The notes: generated from the sequence alone by a model not told the origin. DNA of 64,000 nt from Cyclobacteriaceae bacterium (GCA_016787565.1 JAEUUG010000009.1:248001-312000), one strand, 5' to 3'; positions 16,557 through 26,845 are shown, counted from the first letter of the stretch. A program made the numbers and translations.

Positions 16557-19500
16557 ATGAAAGCCCCAAACCTATTGATACGAATTACCAAAATCTTGGG
16601 AAAGGTAATACTGGGTTTGTTTATCATCCTGGTTACCGCAGTGGGCATCATCCACATTCCCCTGGTGCAGGAGCACATTACACATGCCGTAGCTAACTAC
16701 CTGTCTGCTAAAATAGATGCACGGATTGCCATTCATCGAATTAAATTCTCCATTCTCGGAAATGTAGTCATCGAAGACGTAACGGTATGGGATCCATACC
16801 AGACCAGGATATTTACCGTACAGAAAATTGAAGTCACCACCCATATCCTTGACCTGCTAACCGGTGATTTTATTTTTGATACGATACGTCTGGCGGGGGT
16901 TGAGGGAAAACTAATTCAGGATGGCGATGGCATGAATATTCAATTCATCGTAGCAGCATTTCAGTCACCATCAGAATTACAGAAAAAAACCAGTACCATA
17001 AAACTTCAGTTCAACCGTGTTCAGTTGGAGAATAGTGCTGTTGATTTTGTATCAACTGTCAGTGGAATAACAGTTAACACTGCGTTGGCAAATCTTACGA
17101 TTCAGGATGTTGAGCTTTCAACAGCTCCGCTGGAAATCATAGCAGGCCGTGTATTCCTTCAACAGGCAGCAGTTCAAATCGTGTCTATACCAGATCCAAA
17201 GGCTACAAACAAAACTGATCATAATAACAAAAACCAGAACCTGGCCCCCCGTGATGATCATGATTTCATTGTAGCGATACGGGATATTGGAATAGAGGAT
17301 AGTGATTTCTCGTTCCACCAAAACCAGGTAACGCACACCCCAAAATTTGATCCGTCTCATATCGATCTGGAGAATATTCACACCAGCGTAGCCGATTTCC
17401 GCATTGGACAAGATACCCTTGCGGGTGATGTAAAATCGCTAGCAGCACGGCTTCCTGGATTTGTGCTGGATCGTGCGAAAGCAAGTATACATCAGGGCCG
17501 TTTTGGATTGGTTATCTCCGATCTTTTACTCGCGTCCGAAACCAATGAACTTCAGGGAGATTTTGCAGCAGGCTTTGCAGTGGAATATCCAAAAGATGAT
17601 GAGCTTGCCACAGCAAACATCACGGTAAAAGGCCAGGTTACACCAGCCGATTTACAGTATTTTTTCAGTGACTCCATCGTGAATTACTTTAGTCCCTGGA
17701 CGTCTACCGCAGTAACACTCAAAGGGAATTACACAAATGGAAAAGCACAGATAAACATGCTGAAGCTGGAAACAAGCATCAGTCAGCTTCAGGCTGCGGG
17801 AACAGTACGGGATGTTTTAGATTCAGACAAGATCGCCTGGAATGACCTGGAGGTGAGTGCTTCGATCGGTTCGGATTTCCAGAGAACATTAACACCATTC
17901 CTTCTGAACGTCAACCTCCCACCAATTGTAAACCTCCAACTAACAAGTTCAGGAAATCCGACAAGTCTATCCGTTGATGGAAAAGTCGTTACCCCATGGG
18001 GTGATGTATCAGCCGTTGGCCAGGTCATGCCGCAGGGAAAAAACACAGGCCTGGATGTTCACCTATCCGGTGAGGACGTTAATCTTGGAGCATGGCTGAA
18101 TCTCACCTGGTTGGGACCGATGGACTTATCCGTGGATGCTGCAGGAGTCATCGGGCATGAACAGAACATTGAAATTAATGGATTGATACAAACGGTTGCC
18201 CTACAGGATCAGATAATACATGACATCGCTTTTAGAAGCAAAACAGGAAAGGCCAATGCCGCTGTTACTGTATCTATCGATGACCCGAATTACCTTCTGG
18301 AATCATCGTCTGTTATTTCCTTTGGGGATACTCTGCTGATCACTACCCGTATGCAAGCCAATAAATTAAGTGTGGGGAAATTGCTGCACCTGGATAGTGC
18401 GTTGCAAATTTCCGGTCATCTGAAATCCACCCTGAAGGCGAACCAGTCGTTGCTGGAAGTTCATGTAGAAGGTGACAGTATGTTGCTTCACAATCAATCC
18501 CTCAACTATGGTATCGATTCCATGGCTTTTCATGGAGTGCTCTCTCCGACTGCCAGCGAGATCGACTATTATACCAACAATGGAAAAGCTTCGCTGGCAT
18601 CAAACTTTGACTTGCGGCATTTACCCGATATTATGCAGACCTGGGCAACCGCTATTTTAAAAACTCCGGTAAGGCTTCCCTCAACTACATCATCCCGGAG
18701 GATGCAATTCAACCTGGAACTGGACAACGCAAACCTGCTGAAGCTCTTGGGGCTGAAATTAGATGAATTCACGACCATACAGATTACAGGAGATTTCGAT
18801 GAACAACAACAAACGTCATTCCTACAGGCAACTGGCGGAAAAATGAAAGGGTATGGAATTTCGCTGGATACATTGAACACCAACCTCGTTTTGCTCCGCG
18901 ATAGCGTATACGCCAGCTTCCAGGCAAAGAATGTAAGGTATAATTCCGTTCTGATAGGCAACCTAAGTCTGGATATCCTGACGGAAGGCGATACGGCTTC
19001 ATCCAATCTGCTGGTATCAAACGATTCACTGATTATACTTGGCCTTAGCGCTCGAATTCTGCCCATTGATAGCGGAGCATGGGTCTATCCTTCTGCACTG
19101 CATGCATTTCGTCATGACTTTCTTCTCGATCCAAAAAATCCCCTCTTCATCGGAAACAAAAAGATCATGCTGAAACAGTTTAGGATTTCGCACGATAGCA
19201 TGGCCATAAACCTCAATGGAGATTTGAACGCCTTCGATGCATCCTTCCGGAATGTTGACCTCAGGCCCCTCAACTATTTCCTTCCGCCTGACTCCACCGT
19301 TATACAACAGGGTTATCTTTCCGGAGAGGTTGCCTACACCCGCGACAAGGCACTTGACCTCCAGGCCACGATTGACAGCCTGACCTTATATGATGCTGCT
19401 CCCTTCACCCTGGCTGCCACGGCACGGAGTAACGGAAATCAGGTGCCCTTCACATTCCGACTCACCAACGAGGCCAATAAACTTGATTTAAAGGGTGATT

Positions 19501-21188
19501 ATTTTTTAGACAAGCATGAGGTAGACGCCTCGCTCCTACTTGATGTACATAACCTGGAGTTGTTTGGCTTTTTGGTTTCCGGAGTAATCGATAAGATGCA
19601 TGGAACACTCACGGGAGAAACCACAATACGCGGTCCGCTTTTACAACCGACATTGGATGGAGACCTGCACCTTAGAGATGTGGAGTTAACAACACTCAAT
19701 CCACGCTTAACCTTTAGCATACCGGATGATCACATTACACTCGCCAACAAGGAACTGCTTTTCCATGAATTTAACATCTATGATCCGGAACACCATCCGC
19801 TCACCCTCAACGGAAGTCTCAGTACTACCGACTACCAATCCTTTACCTACAATCTTCATTTTGCAACGGACCACTATAACCTCATTCATAATCCTGATTC
19901 CGCCACAGGTAAGGTAAGGGGTTTGTTGGTGATTGATAGTGATATCACCCTAACTGGAAATGAGAAAGATACACGCGTTGAAGCGAAGGTTATCATTCAG
20001 GATGAAACGAATCTTACGTTTGTCAATGCGCAGGATGATATTGAACTGCTGAAGGCAGATGGAATTGTTGACTTCATCGATCCCACACTCGTGCTGGACT
20101 CAACTGCCCGCGGCTCTGGTACTTTTTATGATTCCCTCATTGCCAGTCTTCCGGATTTCAACCTGAACTCCACAATTGTGCTGGAGGACAAAGCCGTGAT
20201 CCGGCTCTTGATTGACGCACAGTCTGGAGATTATATTGAAGCTTCCGGTGGCGCTACCCTGGAACTCGGATATGACCGCACAGGGAATGTACACCTTGCC
20301 GGAAATTATACCATCACGGAAGGAGTTTACAGGTTGTCCTTTTATGACTTGGTTAAAAAGAATTTCACATTGGCGCGGGGCTCTTCTATTAACTGGACCG
20401 GAAGTCCGCAAAACGGAGACCTGGATATCAAAGCACTACATACGGTTCAGTCCAACTCCATCGGGTTGATTGGTCATGAAATTGGTGAAAATGAAAAATC
20501 GGTTTATAAGCGTTCGCTGGATTATCAGGTAGGAATCAACATCCAGGGCACCACCGAAAAACCTATCGTCTCGTTTTCGCTGGATCTTCCGGAAAAAGAG
20601 AAAGTAAATTATCCTGTATTAGCCAATAAACTGGATCGGTTACGACAGCCGGAGTATCAATCTGAATTGAACAAACAGGTATTTGGACTTCTGGTGTTGG
20701 GAGGATTCTTGCCCGAGACCAGCGGCTCGGATATCAATTCGAGCCTTATCGCCACCACGGCCCTGTCCAACAGCGTAAATAGTTTACTGGCCAGTCAGCT
20801 GAACCGATTCGCAAGCCAGTATATCAAAGGTGTGAACATTGATGTAGGGATTCAATCGTACAGCGATTATTCTGCTCCCGGGGGTAAGACCCAAACGGCT
20901 ATGGACTTCCGGGTGTCGAAAAGAATTATGGATGACAGGTTGTCGTTTGAAATCGGAGGTGACTTTGACATCAACCAAGACCAATCGGGTGCCAACACCG
21001 GCACCAAAAATTACCGGGGCGATATTGCCATCATCTATGACCTTACCGGCAATGGGGACAAGCAGCTTAAATTATTCAACAACGAAACGTATGATATCAT
21101 CTATCAGGAGATACGAAACACCGGGATATCCCTAATCTTCATCCGGGAATTTGACAGGAAGGATAAACCAAAGAAGAAGGATAAATGA
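16557..21188 (+). CDS. tamB: TamB-like translocation and assembly module protein
   Basis: A very large protein of 1543 residues from the ATG at 16557; a GTG at 16536 would add seven charged residues. One N-terminal transmembrane helix (KVILGLFIILVTAVGIIHI) is followed by an AsmA-like start (VANYLSAKIDARIAIHRIKF) and about 1100 residues of repetitive beta structure, as expected for the lipid-conducting groove of AsmA/TamB proteins. The C-terminal DUF490/TamB domain (about 1150-1543) contains FGLLVLGGFLPETSG and a segment ending in VSKRIMDDRLSFEIGGDFDI. It overlaps the downstream tamL by 4 bp (ATGA), so the two are translationally coupled. It works with an Omp85 partner in envelope biogenesis or phospholipid transport. 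Confidence 0.95.
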   Translation: MKAPNLLIRITKILGKVILGLFIILVTAVGIIHIPLVQEHITHAVANYLSAKIDARIAIHRIKFSILGNVVIEDVTVWDPYQTRIFTVQKIEVTTHILDLLTGDFIFDTIRLAGVEGKLIQDGDGMNIQFIVAAFQSPSELQKKTSTIKLQFNRVQLENSAVDFVSTVSGITVNTALANLTIQDVELSTAPLEIIAGRVFLQQAAVQIVSIPDPKATNKTDHNNKNQNLAPRDDHDFIVAIRDIGIEDSDFSFHQNQVTHTPKFDPSHIDLENIHTSVADFRIGQDTLAGDVKSLAARLPGFVLDRAKASIHQGRFGLVISDLLLASETNELQGDFAAGFAVEYPKDDELATANITVKGQVTPADLQYFFSDSIVNYFSPWTSTAVTLKGNYTNGKAQINMLKLETSISQLQAAGTVRDVLDSDKIAWNDLEVSASIGSDFQRTLTPFLLNVNLPPIVNLQLTSSGNPTSLSVDGKVVTPWGDVSAVGQVMPQGKNTGLDVHLSGEDVNLGAWLNLTWLGPMDLSVDAAGVIGHEQNIEINGLIQTVALQDQIIHDIAFRSKTGKANAAVTVSIDDPNYLLESSSVISFGDTLLITTRMQANKLSVGKLLHLDSALQISGHLKSTLKANQSLLEVHVEGDSMLLHNQSLNYGIDSMAFHGVLSPTASEIDYYTNNGKASLASNFDLRHLPDIMQTWATAILKTPVRLPSTTSSRRMQFNLELDNANLLKLLGLKLDEFTTIQITGDFDEQQQTSFLQATGGKMKGYGISLDTLNTNLVLLRDSVYASFQAKNVRYNSVLIGNLSLDILTEGDTASSNLLVSNDSLIILGLSARILPIDSGAWVYPSALHAFRHDFLLDPKNPLFIGNKKIMLKQFRISHDSMAINLNGDLNAFDASFRNVDLRPLNYFLPPDSTVIQQGYLSGEVAYTRDKALDLQATIDSLTLYDAAPFTLAATARSNGNQVPFTFRLTNEANKLDLKGDYFLDKHEVDASLLLDVHNLELFGFLVSGVIDKMHGTLTGETTIRGPLLQPTLDGDLHLRDVELTTLNPRLTFSIPDDHITLANKELLFHEFNIYDPEHHPLTLNGSLSTTDYQSFTYNLHFATDHYNLIHNPDSATGKVRGLLVIDSDITLTGNEKDTRVEAKVIIQDETNLTFVNAQDDIELLKADGIVDFIDPTLVLDSTARGSGTFYDSLIASLPDFNLNSTIVLEDKAVIRLLIDAQSGDYIEASGGATLELGYDRTGNVHLAGNYTITEGVYRLSFYDLVKKNFTLARGSSINWTGSPQNGDLDIKALHTVQSNSIGLIGHEIGENEKSVYKRSLDYQVGINIQGTTEKPIVSFSLDLPEKEKVNYPVLANKLDRLRQPEYQSELNKQVFGLLVLGGFLPETSGSDINSSLIATTALSNSVNSLLASQLNRFASQYIKGVNIDVGIQSYSDYSAPGGKTQTAMDFRVSKRIMDDRLSFEIGGDFDINQDQSGANTGTKNYRGDIAIIYDLTGNGDKQLKLFNNETYDIIYQEIRNTGISLIFIREFDRKDKPKKKDK

Positions 21189-23416
21189 TACGGTCATCTT
21201 CATATCACCTGCTAACCTTTATGGTGCTGGCCTTAGGAGGATGCACCGGAATGAAAAATATTTCATCGCGTGATCCGCTATATACAGGGCATACCATCCG
21301 CTACATAGAACGCGATGCCGACAAAAAAAAATTAACACCACTCATTCGTGGTGTGCTGAAGCCGAATCCCAATGCAACATTCTTGTGGATGCGACCGGCT
21401 GTAGCGCGAAACAACATGCTTTCGGATAAGGCGAAGAAAAAGAAATTCTGGACATCTAAAATCACGGAACCGGTACTGCTTTCTCAAACCAGTCCAGCGC
21501 AGGTTTCTGAAGCCATACAGAACAGAATGTTCCACCAGGGATTTTTTCACGCTAAAGTATCCTATGATACCATACTCATCGGACATCGCAAGGCCGGGTA
21601 TACCTACACCATTACACTGCATCAGCCGTATCGCTATGCGTCCGTTGAGTTTCCAAAACCTGCAAATGACCTCGCACAAAAAATAACCAACTCCCGGCAG
21701 GCATCCTTGCTGAAGGTTGGAGATATCTACACACTGGACGCTGTTAAAAAGGAACGCATCCGGATTGACAACGACCTGAAGGAAAGCGGTTACATCTATT
21801 TTAATCCGGACTTTATAACAGTACGCGCAGATACCGTAACGGGAGATCATCAGGTCAGAGCAGATGTGGCGGTGAAACCGGAAACGCCACCCGAATCAAG
21901 AATACCATATACCCTCCGTAAAATTTATATATACGATGATCATGTGCTGGCAAACACGATAACCGATACTCTGGCGTTCGGTAGTTACTTCCTGATCTCC
22001 CAACATAAAGCTTTACGCTTCGAAGCCCTACAACAAGGAATTTTTCTGAAGCCGGGAGAACTGTACGCCCGTTCGAATTACATGCACACCATTCGTTATA
22101 TGAATGAACTTCCCATCATCCGAAATTCTACCATCAAATTTTTACGACAGCCGAACACGGATTCTCTGGATGTTATGCTTTACTTGTCGCAGCGGAAGCG
22201 ATATGCTTATACCGCTGAATTCAATGCCATCTTCCGGTCAACAAATTACTTTGGTCCAGGTGTGATTTTCAGCTACGCTGATCGCAACCGGAACAAAGGC
22301 GCAGAGTTGCTAAAAGTAAATCTACGCGGGCGTTTTGAAGTGCAAATTGTTGATGGGGAAGTTAACCCGGCTTATGAAATGGGTCTGGAAATAAACTACC
22401 GGCTGCCCAGGTTTTATCCGGCATTTGTATTTCATGGAGGCGAGAAGAATTTACCCAAAACAAACATCTCAGCTGGTTACAACCTGTTTAACCGGCTGGA
22501 CCTGTACCGGTTGAATTCCGTGTTCACCAACTTTGGTTATCGATGGAGCAAGACTGATCAGGTCACCCATTCCTTTAATCCTATCGAAGTAATTTTTACC
22601 AAGATACCTGAATCATCAAAGTCGGATGAGTTCAATCAATACCTTGAAGAGAACCCGGGTGTGCAGCGAAGTTTTGATGAACAATTTATTGTCGGGTCCT
22701 CCTATGAATTTACCTATCAACCAGCCACCACCAGCAAAAATGAATTCTTCTTTCGGGGAGGAATTGATCTGGCGGGAAACTTGTTAAATGGGTTGTACTC
22801 GGCCACGAATGCAACCAAAGACTCGCTGGGGAATTATACGTTGTTTAATGTTCCCTTTTCCCAATATGTCAGAACCAGGATTGACATCCGCTATAGTTTT
22901 AACTTCAATCAGCGGTCCAAACTTGTCACCCGGTTTAGCACCGGAATAGGCATTCCACTGGGTAATTCAGATATTCTTCCGTACATCAAACAGTTTTATG
23001 TTGGTGGTACGAATAGTCTTCGGTCTTTTATTGCCCGATCCGTGGGTCCCGGAAGTGAGGTGCCACCCGAAGGCTACAATGACCTGACGGGGGATATCCG
23101 GCTTGAAGGAAACCTGGAATACCGGTTCACGGTAGCCGGTAGCCTCAAGGGTGCGTTGTTTGTGGATGCCGGAAACATTTGGCTATACCGCGATGATCCA
23201 TCGAGACCAAATGGAACATTTCGGTTTTCCAGCTTTCTGGACGAGATCGCGATTAGCTCCGGATGGGGAGTGCGTTGGGATTTCGATTTTCTTGTAGCCC
23301 GCCTTGACTTTGCCTATACGTTGCGCACACCCTACTTACCGTCTGGTGAAAAATGGGCAAGCAGTTTTAATGTCTGGCAACCTGCGCTCAACATTGCCAT
23401 CGGGTATCCGTTCTGA
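21185..23416 (+). CDS. tamL: TamL: lipidated TamA/BamA-type Omp85 protein
   Basis: A 743-residue protein starting in the ATGA overlap with tamB. The N-terminus (MIRSSSYHLLTFMVLALGGC) is a lipoprotein signal with cysteine 20 in an LGGC lipobox. That feature distinguishes Bacteroidota TamL from proteobacterial TamA. POTRA-like segments occupy about residues 95-330 (VSEAIQNRMFHQGFFHAKVSYD; VRADVAVKPETPPESRIPY region). The C-terminal barrel (about 370-743) contains GGTNSLRSFIARSVGPGS in place of the classical VRGF motif, and ends LNIAIGYPF. With TamB it is expected to form an outer-membrane assembly complex. No terminator follows; the downstream 366 bp is repeat DNA. Confidence 0.95.
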   Translation: MIRSSSYHLLTFMVLALGGCTGMKNISSRDPLYTGHTIRYIERDADKKKLTPLIRGVLKPNPNATFLWMRPAVARNNMLSDKAKKKKFWTSKITEPVLLSQTSPAQVSEAIQNRMFHQGFFHAKVSYDTILIGHRKAGYTYTITLHQPYRYASVEFPKPANDLAQKITNSRQASLLKVGDIYTLDAVKKERIRIDNDLKESGYIYFNPDFITVRADTVTGDHQVRADVAVKPETPPESRIPYTLRKIYIYDDHVLANTITDTLAFGSYFLISQHKALRFEALQQGIFLKPGELYARSNYMHTIRYMNELPIIRNSTIKFLRQPNTDSLDVMLYLSQRKRYAYTAEFNAIFRSTNYFGPGVIFSYADRNRNKGAELLKVNLRGRFEVQIVDGEVNPAYEMGLEINYRLPRFYPAFVFHGGEKNLPKTNISAGYNLFNRLDLYRLNSVFTNFGYRWSKTDQVTHSFNPIEVIFTKIPESSKSDEFNQYLEENPGVQRSFDEQFIVGSSYEFTYQPATTSKNEFFFRGGIDLAGNLLNGLYSATNATKDSLGNYTLFNVPFSQYVRTRIDIRYSFNFNQRSKLVTRFSTGIGIPLGNSDILPYIKQFYVGGTNSLRSFIARSVGPGSEVPPEGYNDLTGDIRLEGNLEYRFTVAGSLKGALFVDAGNIWLYRDDPSRPNGTFRFSSFLDEIAISSGWGVRWDFDFLVARLDFAYTLRTPYLPSGEKWASSFNVWQPALNIAIGYPF

Positions 23417-23429
23417 GTACGTTAAGACC

Positions 23430-23735
23430 GTAACCACTAAGGCACGGAGGCCGGCCCGGTTGCAAGTTGCTGGTCGTAGGTCGCGGTCATCGCGGCCGGC
23501 AGGTGAACAGGGGTTGTGCGGTGAGCCGCGATCTTGTTTCAGTTGGTAGGTTTCCTCTCATGATTTCTCTGGTAAGCATCCGGGCTTTGCATTTTATCAA
23601 AACACTTTTTCCTCCAGGGCCGGGAGGCCCCGCCCACCCAACGGAACTGTATTTTATCCGCACATGCCATGGCCAGTCCGAAGATAAAATAAGGTTCCTT
23701 TTGTGTGGGCTGATAGAATCGGGTCATCGCGGGCA
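23430..23735. repeat. Intergenic repeat family, copy A
   Basis: The 366-bp gap 23417-23782 holds no gene. Its core (about 23608-23730) reads tttcctccagggccgggagg, then ggaactgtattttatc (23643-23658) facing its near-inverted copy gataaaataaggttcc (23683-23698), then tgatagaatcgggtcatcgc. The same module recurs at 40.75, 41.11 and 42.82 kb. The left part (23480-23530) carries scrambled pieces of the tcatcgcgg module. ORFs crossing it are artefacts because the reading frame is not conserved between copies. Confidence 0.9.
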
Positions 23736-23782
23736 GCCTGTGCTGCAGGGTTCGAACAAAAAGGAATTACCTTTCGATAGGA

Positions 23783-24952
23783 TTAAAGCCCAAATCGGTA
23801 TTGTACACCAGTCATTACTTGGGTGCGTGAACCTAAGAAACCAACTTCACCACGAATCATGAAATGCTTATTGAGTTGAAATTGCCCACCCACAATAAAA
23901 TTCCACGCGTCTTTAACCGTCTTGTCCATTTTATATTGCACCGTTGAAGTAGCAATAGAGTTTATCGCAACATCTGCGGCATATAGTATTTCTCCTGCAC
24001 GATCTAATGCCGCGTTTGCACTTTCATATTTTGCTTTGTTTACAGGATTATTTTGTTCTTGCTGCGTAAGATCACCCCACCACGCATCTACCTGCTCTTG
24101 CGCATCGCCTACTCGCTGAATCCCCTGATCAATCTTTGCTCCGGCTTCAGCACCACCTTCAGGAAGAATTTCTGAAAGACTAATTGAGCCATCGGTTCCG
24201 CTGGCAATGGATACCCGGAATCCACCAACCCAAATAGCAACGGATTGCTCGGGTTTTTTAAGCTTGAAATTTTTTCCAAACCGCGGACCAAATACAAACG
24301 ACCGTGCTGGTTTACTCAATTGTGGAACATCGACCCAGGCTACATTCATATCAAGGGCAAGAAAGCCACCGCCTACGCCAATGGTAGGCGTAACGCCTAT
24401 ACCAAAAGTTGTGGTATTGAAATCAATCGTTGTTCCGGCCTTTAATATCTCTTTCTCCACTCCCGTTGAATCAGGAATCCAGATCCCAAAATTCACATCA
24501 GTGGAAGCCTGAGCTTTACCAAGAATTCCATAAATATTTAAAAAAGGAAACAACCAGATGTCAGGCCTTACGGTAACTGCACTGGCCAGGGCTTTAGCCT
24601 CATCAAAACGTACTATTCCATCCAGGTTATACATTGGTCCGTTGTTGAATCCAACCAGGAGGTTATCGATAATAAGGGATGACTCCTGCCCAAAATACTG
24701 AACGCTTAATCCTGCAGAATATGGCAAACTATATCCGGCTTTGGTTGCCTTGTCACCCCAAATGGGTAAACTATATGGATAATCTGTTTGCTTCAAGCTA
24801 TCGATAAGTTCATTGTTCTTCTTACCTACTTCTTTGTTGGTAAAGACCTGACCAAAGGCGCTATGAACAAGAACAGCAATCAATACCGGAGCAATCAGAA
24901 TCCATTTTGGCTTGTTACGTGTAACCATTAAATCACTCATTTCATCTTTCAT
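23783..24952 (-). CDS. Outer-membrane protein with a helical insertion (unknown)
   Basis: A 389-residue protein with a signal peptide-like segment (PKWILIAPVLIAVLVHSAFG) preceded by 14 polar residues, so translation may instead start at an internal ATG (24928). The body looks like a barrel: AGLSVQYFGQESSLIIDNLLVG, FLALDMNVAWVDV, SVAIWVGGFRVSI. Residues about 270-340 form a charged helical segment (IDQGIQRVGDAQEQVDAWWG, KYESANAALDRAGEILYAAD). A C-terminal barrel part follows (FIVGGQFQLNKHFMIRGEVG, ending GVQYRFGL). The helical segment probably projects from the barrel. No known family was recognised. It is followed by two other barrel genes upstream on the same strand. Confidence 0.78.
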   Translation of the reverse strand: MKDEMSDLMVTRNKPKWILIAPVLIAVLVHSAFGQVFTNKEVGKKNNELIDSLKQTDYPYSLPIWGDKATKAGYSLPYSAGLSVQYFGQESSLIIDNLLVGFNNGPMYNLDGIVRFDEAKALASAVTVRPDIWLFPFLNIYGILGKAQASTDVNFGIWIPDSTGVEKEILKAGTTIDFNTTTFGIGVTPTIGVGGGFLALDMNVAWVDVPQLSKPARSFVFGPRFGKNFKLKKPEQSVAIWVGGFRVSIASGTDGSISLSEILPEGGAEAGAKIDQGIQRVGDAQEQVDAWWGDLTQQEQNNPVNKAKYESANAALDRAGEILYAADVAINSIATSTVQYKMDKTVKDAWNFIVGGQFQLNKHFMIRGEVGFLGSRTQVMTGVQYRFGL

Positions 24953-24994
24953 AACTGAATTCGTTTACGTGATGTCACCTTCTATCCTTGCAGA

Positions 24995-25738
24995 CTAACT
25001 ACCACTTTCTTTTTTCGCTGCCTTTTCTTTGGCCTTTCCTGCACCAATCGGTATACCGAAGTTAAAATAGAATGAACGATTTGCCATAGCGTCACCCGTG
25101 TCATCAATTACTACATCCACAAACCCATAGTAGTACCGTAGTGCCAGGTTCATGCCATTGCCTTTCATTAGCCGATAGCCAATGCCGGTGGTTAGTCCGG
25201 CATCCAGTCGATGAAACTTATCACGGATTTCATTCCTGTAGGTGAGTTCATTATCCTGAATAGTATTACCAAACTCATCATAGGCTTTATAGAGGAGCCC
25301 GAGTTGCGGCCCTGCTTCAAGAAAAAAAAGATTCTTGAAATTATATTTTATCAGCACGGGCACATGAAAGTAGCTTAGCTTTCGCTGGACAGAACCACCC
25401 GAAAAAGCATTGTCGAGGTCAGTATCACTTAAGGAATAAACAGGCAGGTCTGCCGCACCTACATTTGATTTTACCAGTACACCGGTATGGATCATCCACG
25501 GTGATTGCCTCAGCTTGATATCAAAGTAAAAGCCAAGGTTGAAACTTGATAATGGCTTACTTTGAGTCAATCCACTTTGATTCGATAGATTCAATCCTCC
25601 ATCCAACCCAAATTCAACTTTGCCTGAATTTAGTTTGTCGCCAAATAACAACGAAATGAGTACCTGGCTTTGTGCTTCACAAATACCAATACAAAATAGG
25701 GATACGAGCAATATTTTTTTCATCATAGAATTATTCAC
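24995..25738 (-). CDS. Porin-family (PorT-like) outer-membrane barrel
   Basis: A 247-residue protein with signal peptide (MMKKILLVSLFCIGICEAQS; a start at the internal MMK, 25726, is equally plausible). The mature sequence has the typical Bacteroidota outer-membrane b-brl_2/PorT pattern: VEFGLDGGLNLSNQSG, LGFYFDIKLRQSPWMIHTGV, YFHVPVLIKYNFKNLFFLEAG, RLDAGLTTGIGYRL and NLALRYYYGFVDVV. The short tail is Lys/Glu-rich (AGKAKEKAAKKESGS), so the barrel does not end with the usual aromatic. Gaps to its neighbours are 42 bp and 78 bp, consistent with an operon with 25817 and 23783. Function unknown. Confidence 0.85.
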   Translation of the reverse strand: MNNSMMKKILLVSLFCIGICEAQSQVLISLLFGDKLNSGKVEFGLDGGLNLSNQSGLTQSKPLSSFNLGFYFDIKLRQSPWMIHTGVLVKSNVGAADLPVYSLSDTDLDNAFSGGSVQRKLSYFHVPVLIKYNFKNLFFLEAGPQLGLLYKAYDEFGNTIQDNELTYRNEIRDKFHRLDAGLTTGIGYRLMKGNGMNLALRYYYGFVDVVIDDTGDAMANRSFYFNFGIPIGAGKAKEKAAKKESGS

Positions 25739-25816
25739 GAGGCTTTAAGTTGTTATCATATTTTGCCGGGAAAAATCAAGTATCCGTATCAAGTGTAATT
25801 TAGTTTTTTTCTCCTT

Positions 25817-26572
25817 CTAAAGATTAAAACCGAAACGTACGTTTGGTCCAAACGTATTCATATCATAACGGAAACGGTCTTCGCCAGTGCCTTTGTCATA
25901 GTCAATGCTAATAATTCGATAGCCAAGGTTCGTTTGGAAAAGTTTGCCAAAGCGATAGCCAACATACCCCTGAACCTGCCAGGTAAATGTGGAGCCTATA
26001 CCAAAACCTCCAAAGTCGCCCCGGAATACAAACAGCCACTTGTCATCAATATCCGCTGTAAATCGGGTAACAATTACCGGATCAATCCATGTTTTTGATA
26101 GCGAAGCCTCAAGCGATTCTGGCCCATCTAGTGTATTCCGAATTATATCCAATTCCGAGCTTAAACTATTAAGCCTCATCGCAAGACCGGATTCTAAAAA
26201 AGGTGCAATGCGATAGAGACCTGCCAATTCATAGCCCAGTTGTTTGGCTGTGGCATCTCCTGAATTGATAACGGTTGTTGGTGTTACTTCCTGATTCAGG
26301 TTCATGTACAATAAGTCTGACGTAATTGCCCATTTGCTACTTTGAGCCTCCACGTACAACATGGCTCCAACTTGCAGCTTACTGAAAATATCACCGGCAT
26401 CGGCATCGACAGCAACACTAGGCAAATTTCGCAAACCCATTTCACCTGACATGGAGGGAAACATCATATACGGTTCGATTAGAAACTTCCATTTCTTAGT
26501 TGGAACATTTTCCTGAGCATAGCTGTACGTTGTACCGATTAACAGCAGAAGAGTGGTGATCATTGATTTCAT
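25817..26572 (-). CDS. Outer-membrane beta-barrel protein
   Basis: A 251-residue protein with signal peptide MKSMITTLLLLIGTTYSYAQ. The mature part starts WKFLIEPYMMFPSMSG and contains strands LQVGAMLYVEAQSSKWAITSDLLYM, ITRFTADIDDKWLFVFRGDFGG (two strands), TWQVQGYVGYRFGKLFQTNLGYRI (two strands), and ends GPNVRFGFNL. This matches a family of hypothetical outer-membrane proteins found beside TetR regulators. Its divergent promoter region carries a Crp/Fnr-like palindrome at 26708 with a -7-like box at the matching distance. Confidence 0.83.
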   Translation of the reverse strand: MKSMITTLLLLIGTTYSYAQENVPTKKWKFLIEPYMMFPSMSGEMGLRNLPSVAVDADAGDIFSKLQVGAMLYVEAQSSKWAITSDLLYMNLNQEVTPTTVINSGDATAKQLGYELAGLYRIAPFLESGLAMRLNSLSSELDIIRNTLDGPESLEASLSKTWIDPVIVTRFTADIDDKWLFVFRGDFGGFGIGSTFTWQVQGYVGYRFGKLFQTNLGYRIISIDYDKGTGEDRFRYDMNTFGPNVRFGFNL

Positions 26573-26677
26573 CTCAAATTTTAAAGGTTAAGGTTGAGTA
26601 CATAAATAATAATAACTAAATCGTCTATTCGTCATTTTGTGGTTGCTCTATCCAGATGTTGCGCTATCCAGATTATA

Positions 26678-26685
26678 TAAAGGTA
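26678..26685 (-). promoter_or_regulatory. Candidate -7 box TACCTTTA for the barrel gene at 26572
   Basis: On the minus strand 26685-26678 reads TACCTTTA (five of six conserved positions of TAnnTTTG). It begins 29.5 bp from the centre of the Crp/Fnr-like palindrome, which would place that site near -41.5. Confidence 0.4.
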
Positions 26686-26707
26686 ATTTGAATACACGGT
26701 CGGGAAA

Positions 26708-26721
26708 ATGATAATAATCAT
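26708..26721. promoter_or_regulatory. Crp/Fnr-like palindrome ATGAT-AATA-ATCAT
   Basis: Strict match to ATGAY-N4-RTCAT between the divergent genes 25817-26572 and 26896-27462. Its spacing to the minus-strand box at 26678-26685 fits class II activation of the barrel gene. Confidence 0.6.
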
Positions 26722-26845
26722 GTACCCCTTGCTAATCAATAAAACTTTCATAAGCTCACCGATATCCATTACCAATTCAGACTTATAAGCTTTCTGAGTT
26801 GGCTGCCGCAAAATATTTCCTTCTTTTTTAAAGTTGGCAGCGCAA

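Noticed and set aside
23417..23782. Possible CRISPR array in the repeat-rich gap
   Set aside because: Repeats are not regularly spaced and no array of identical short repeats with unique spacers is visible.
24969..24978. GTGATGTCAC palindrome upstream of 23783-24952
   Set aside because: Spacing of 2 bp between TGA and TCA halves does not match the 5-4-5 layout; it may be chance.
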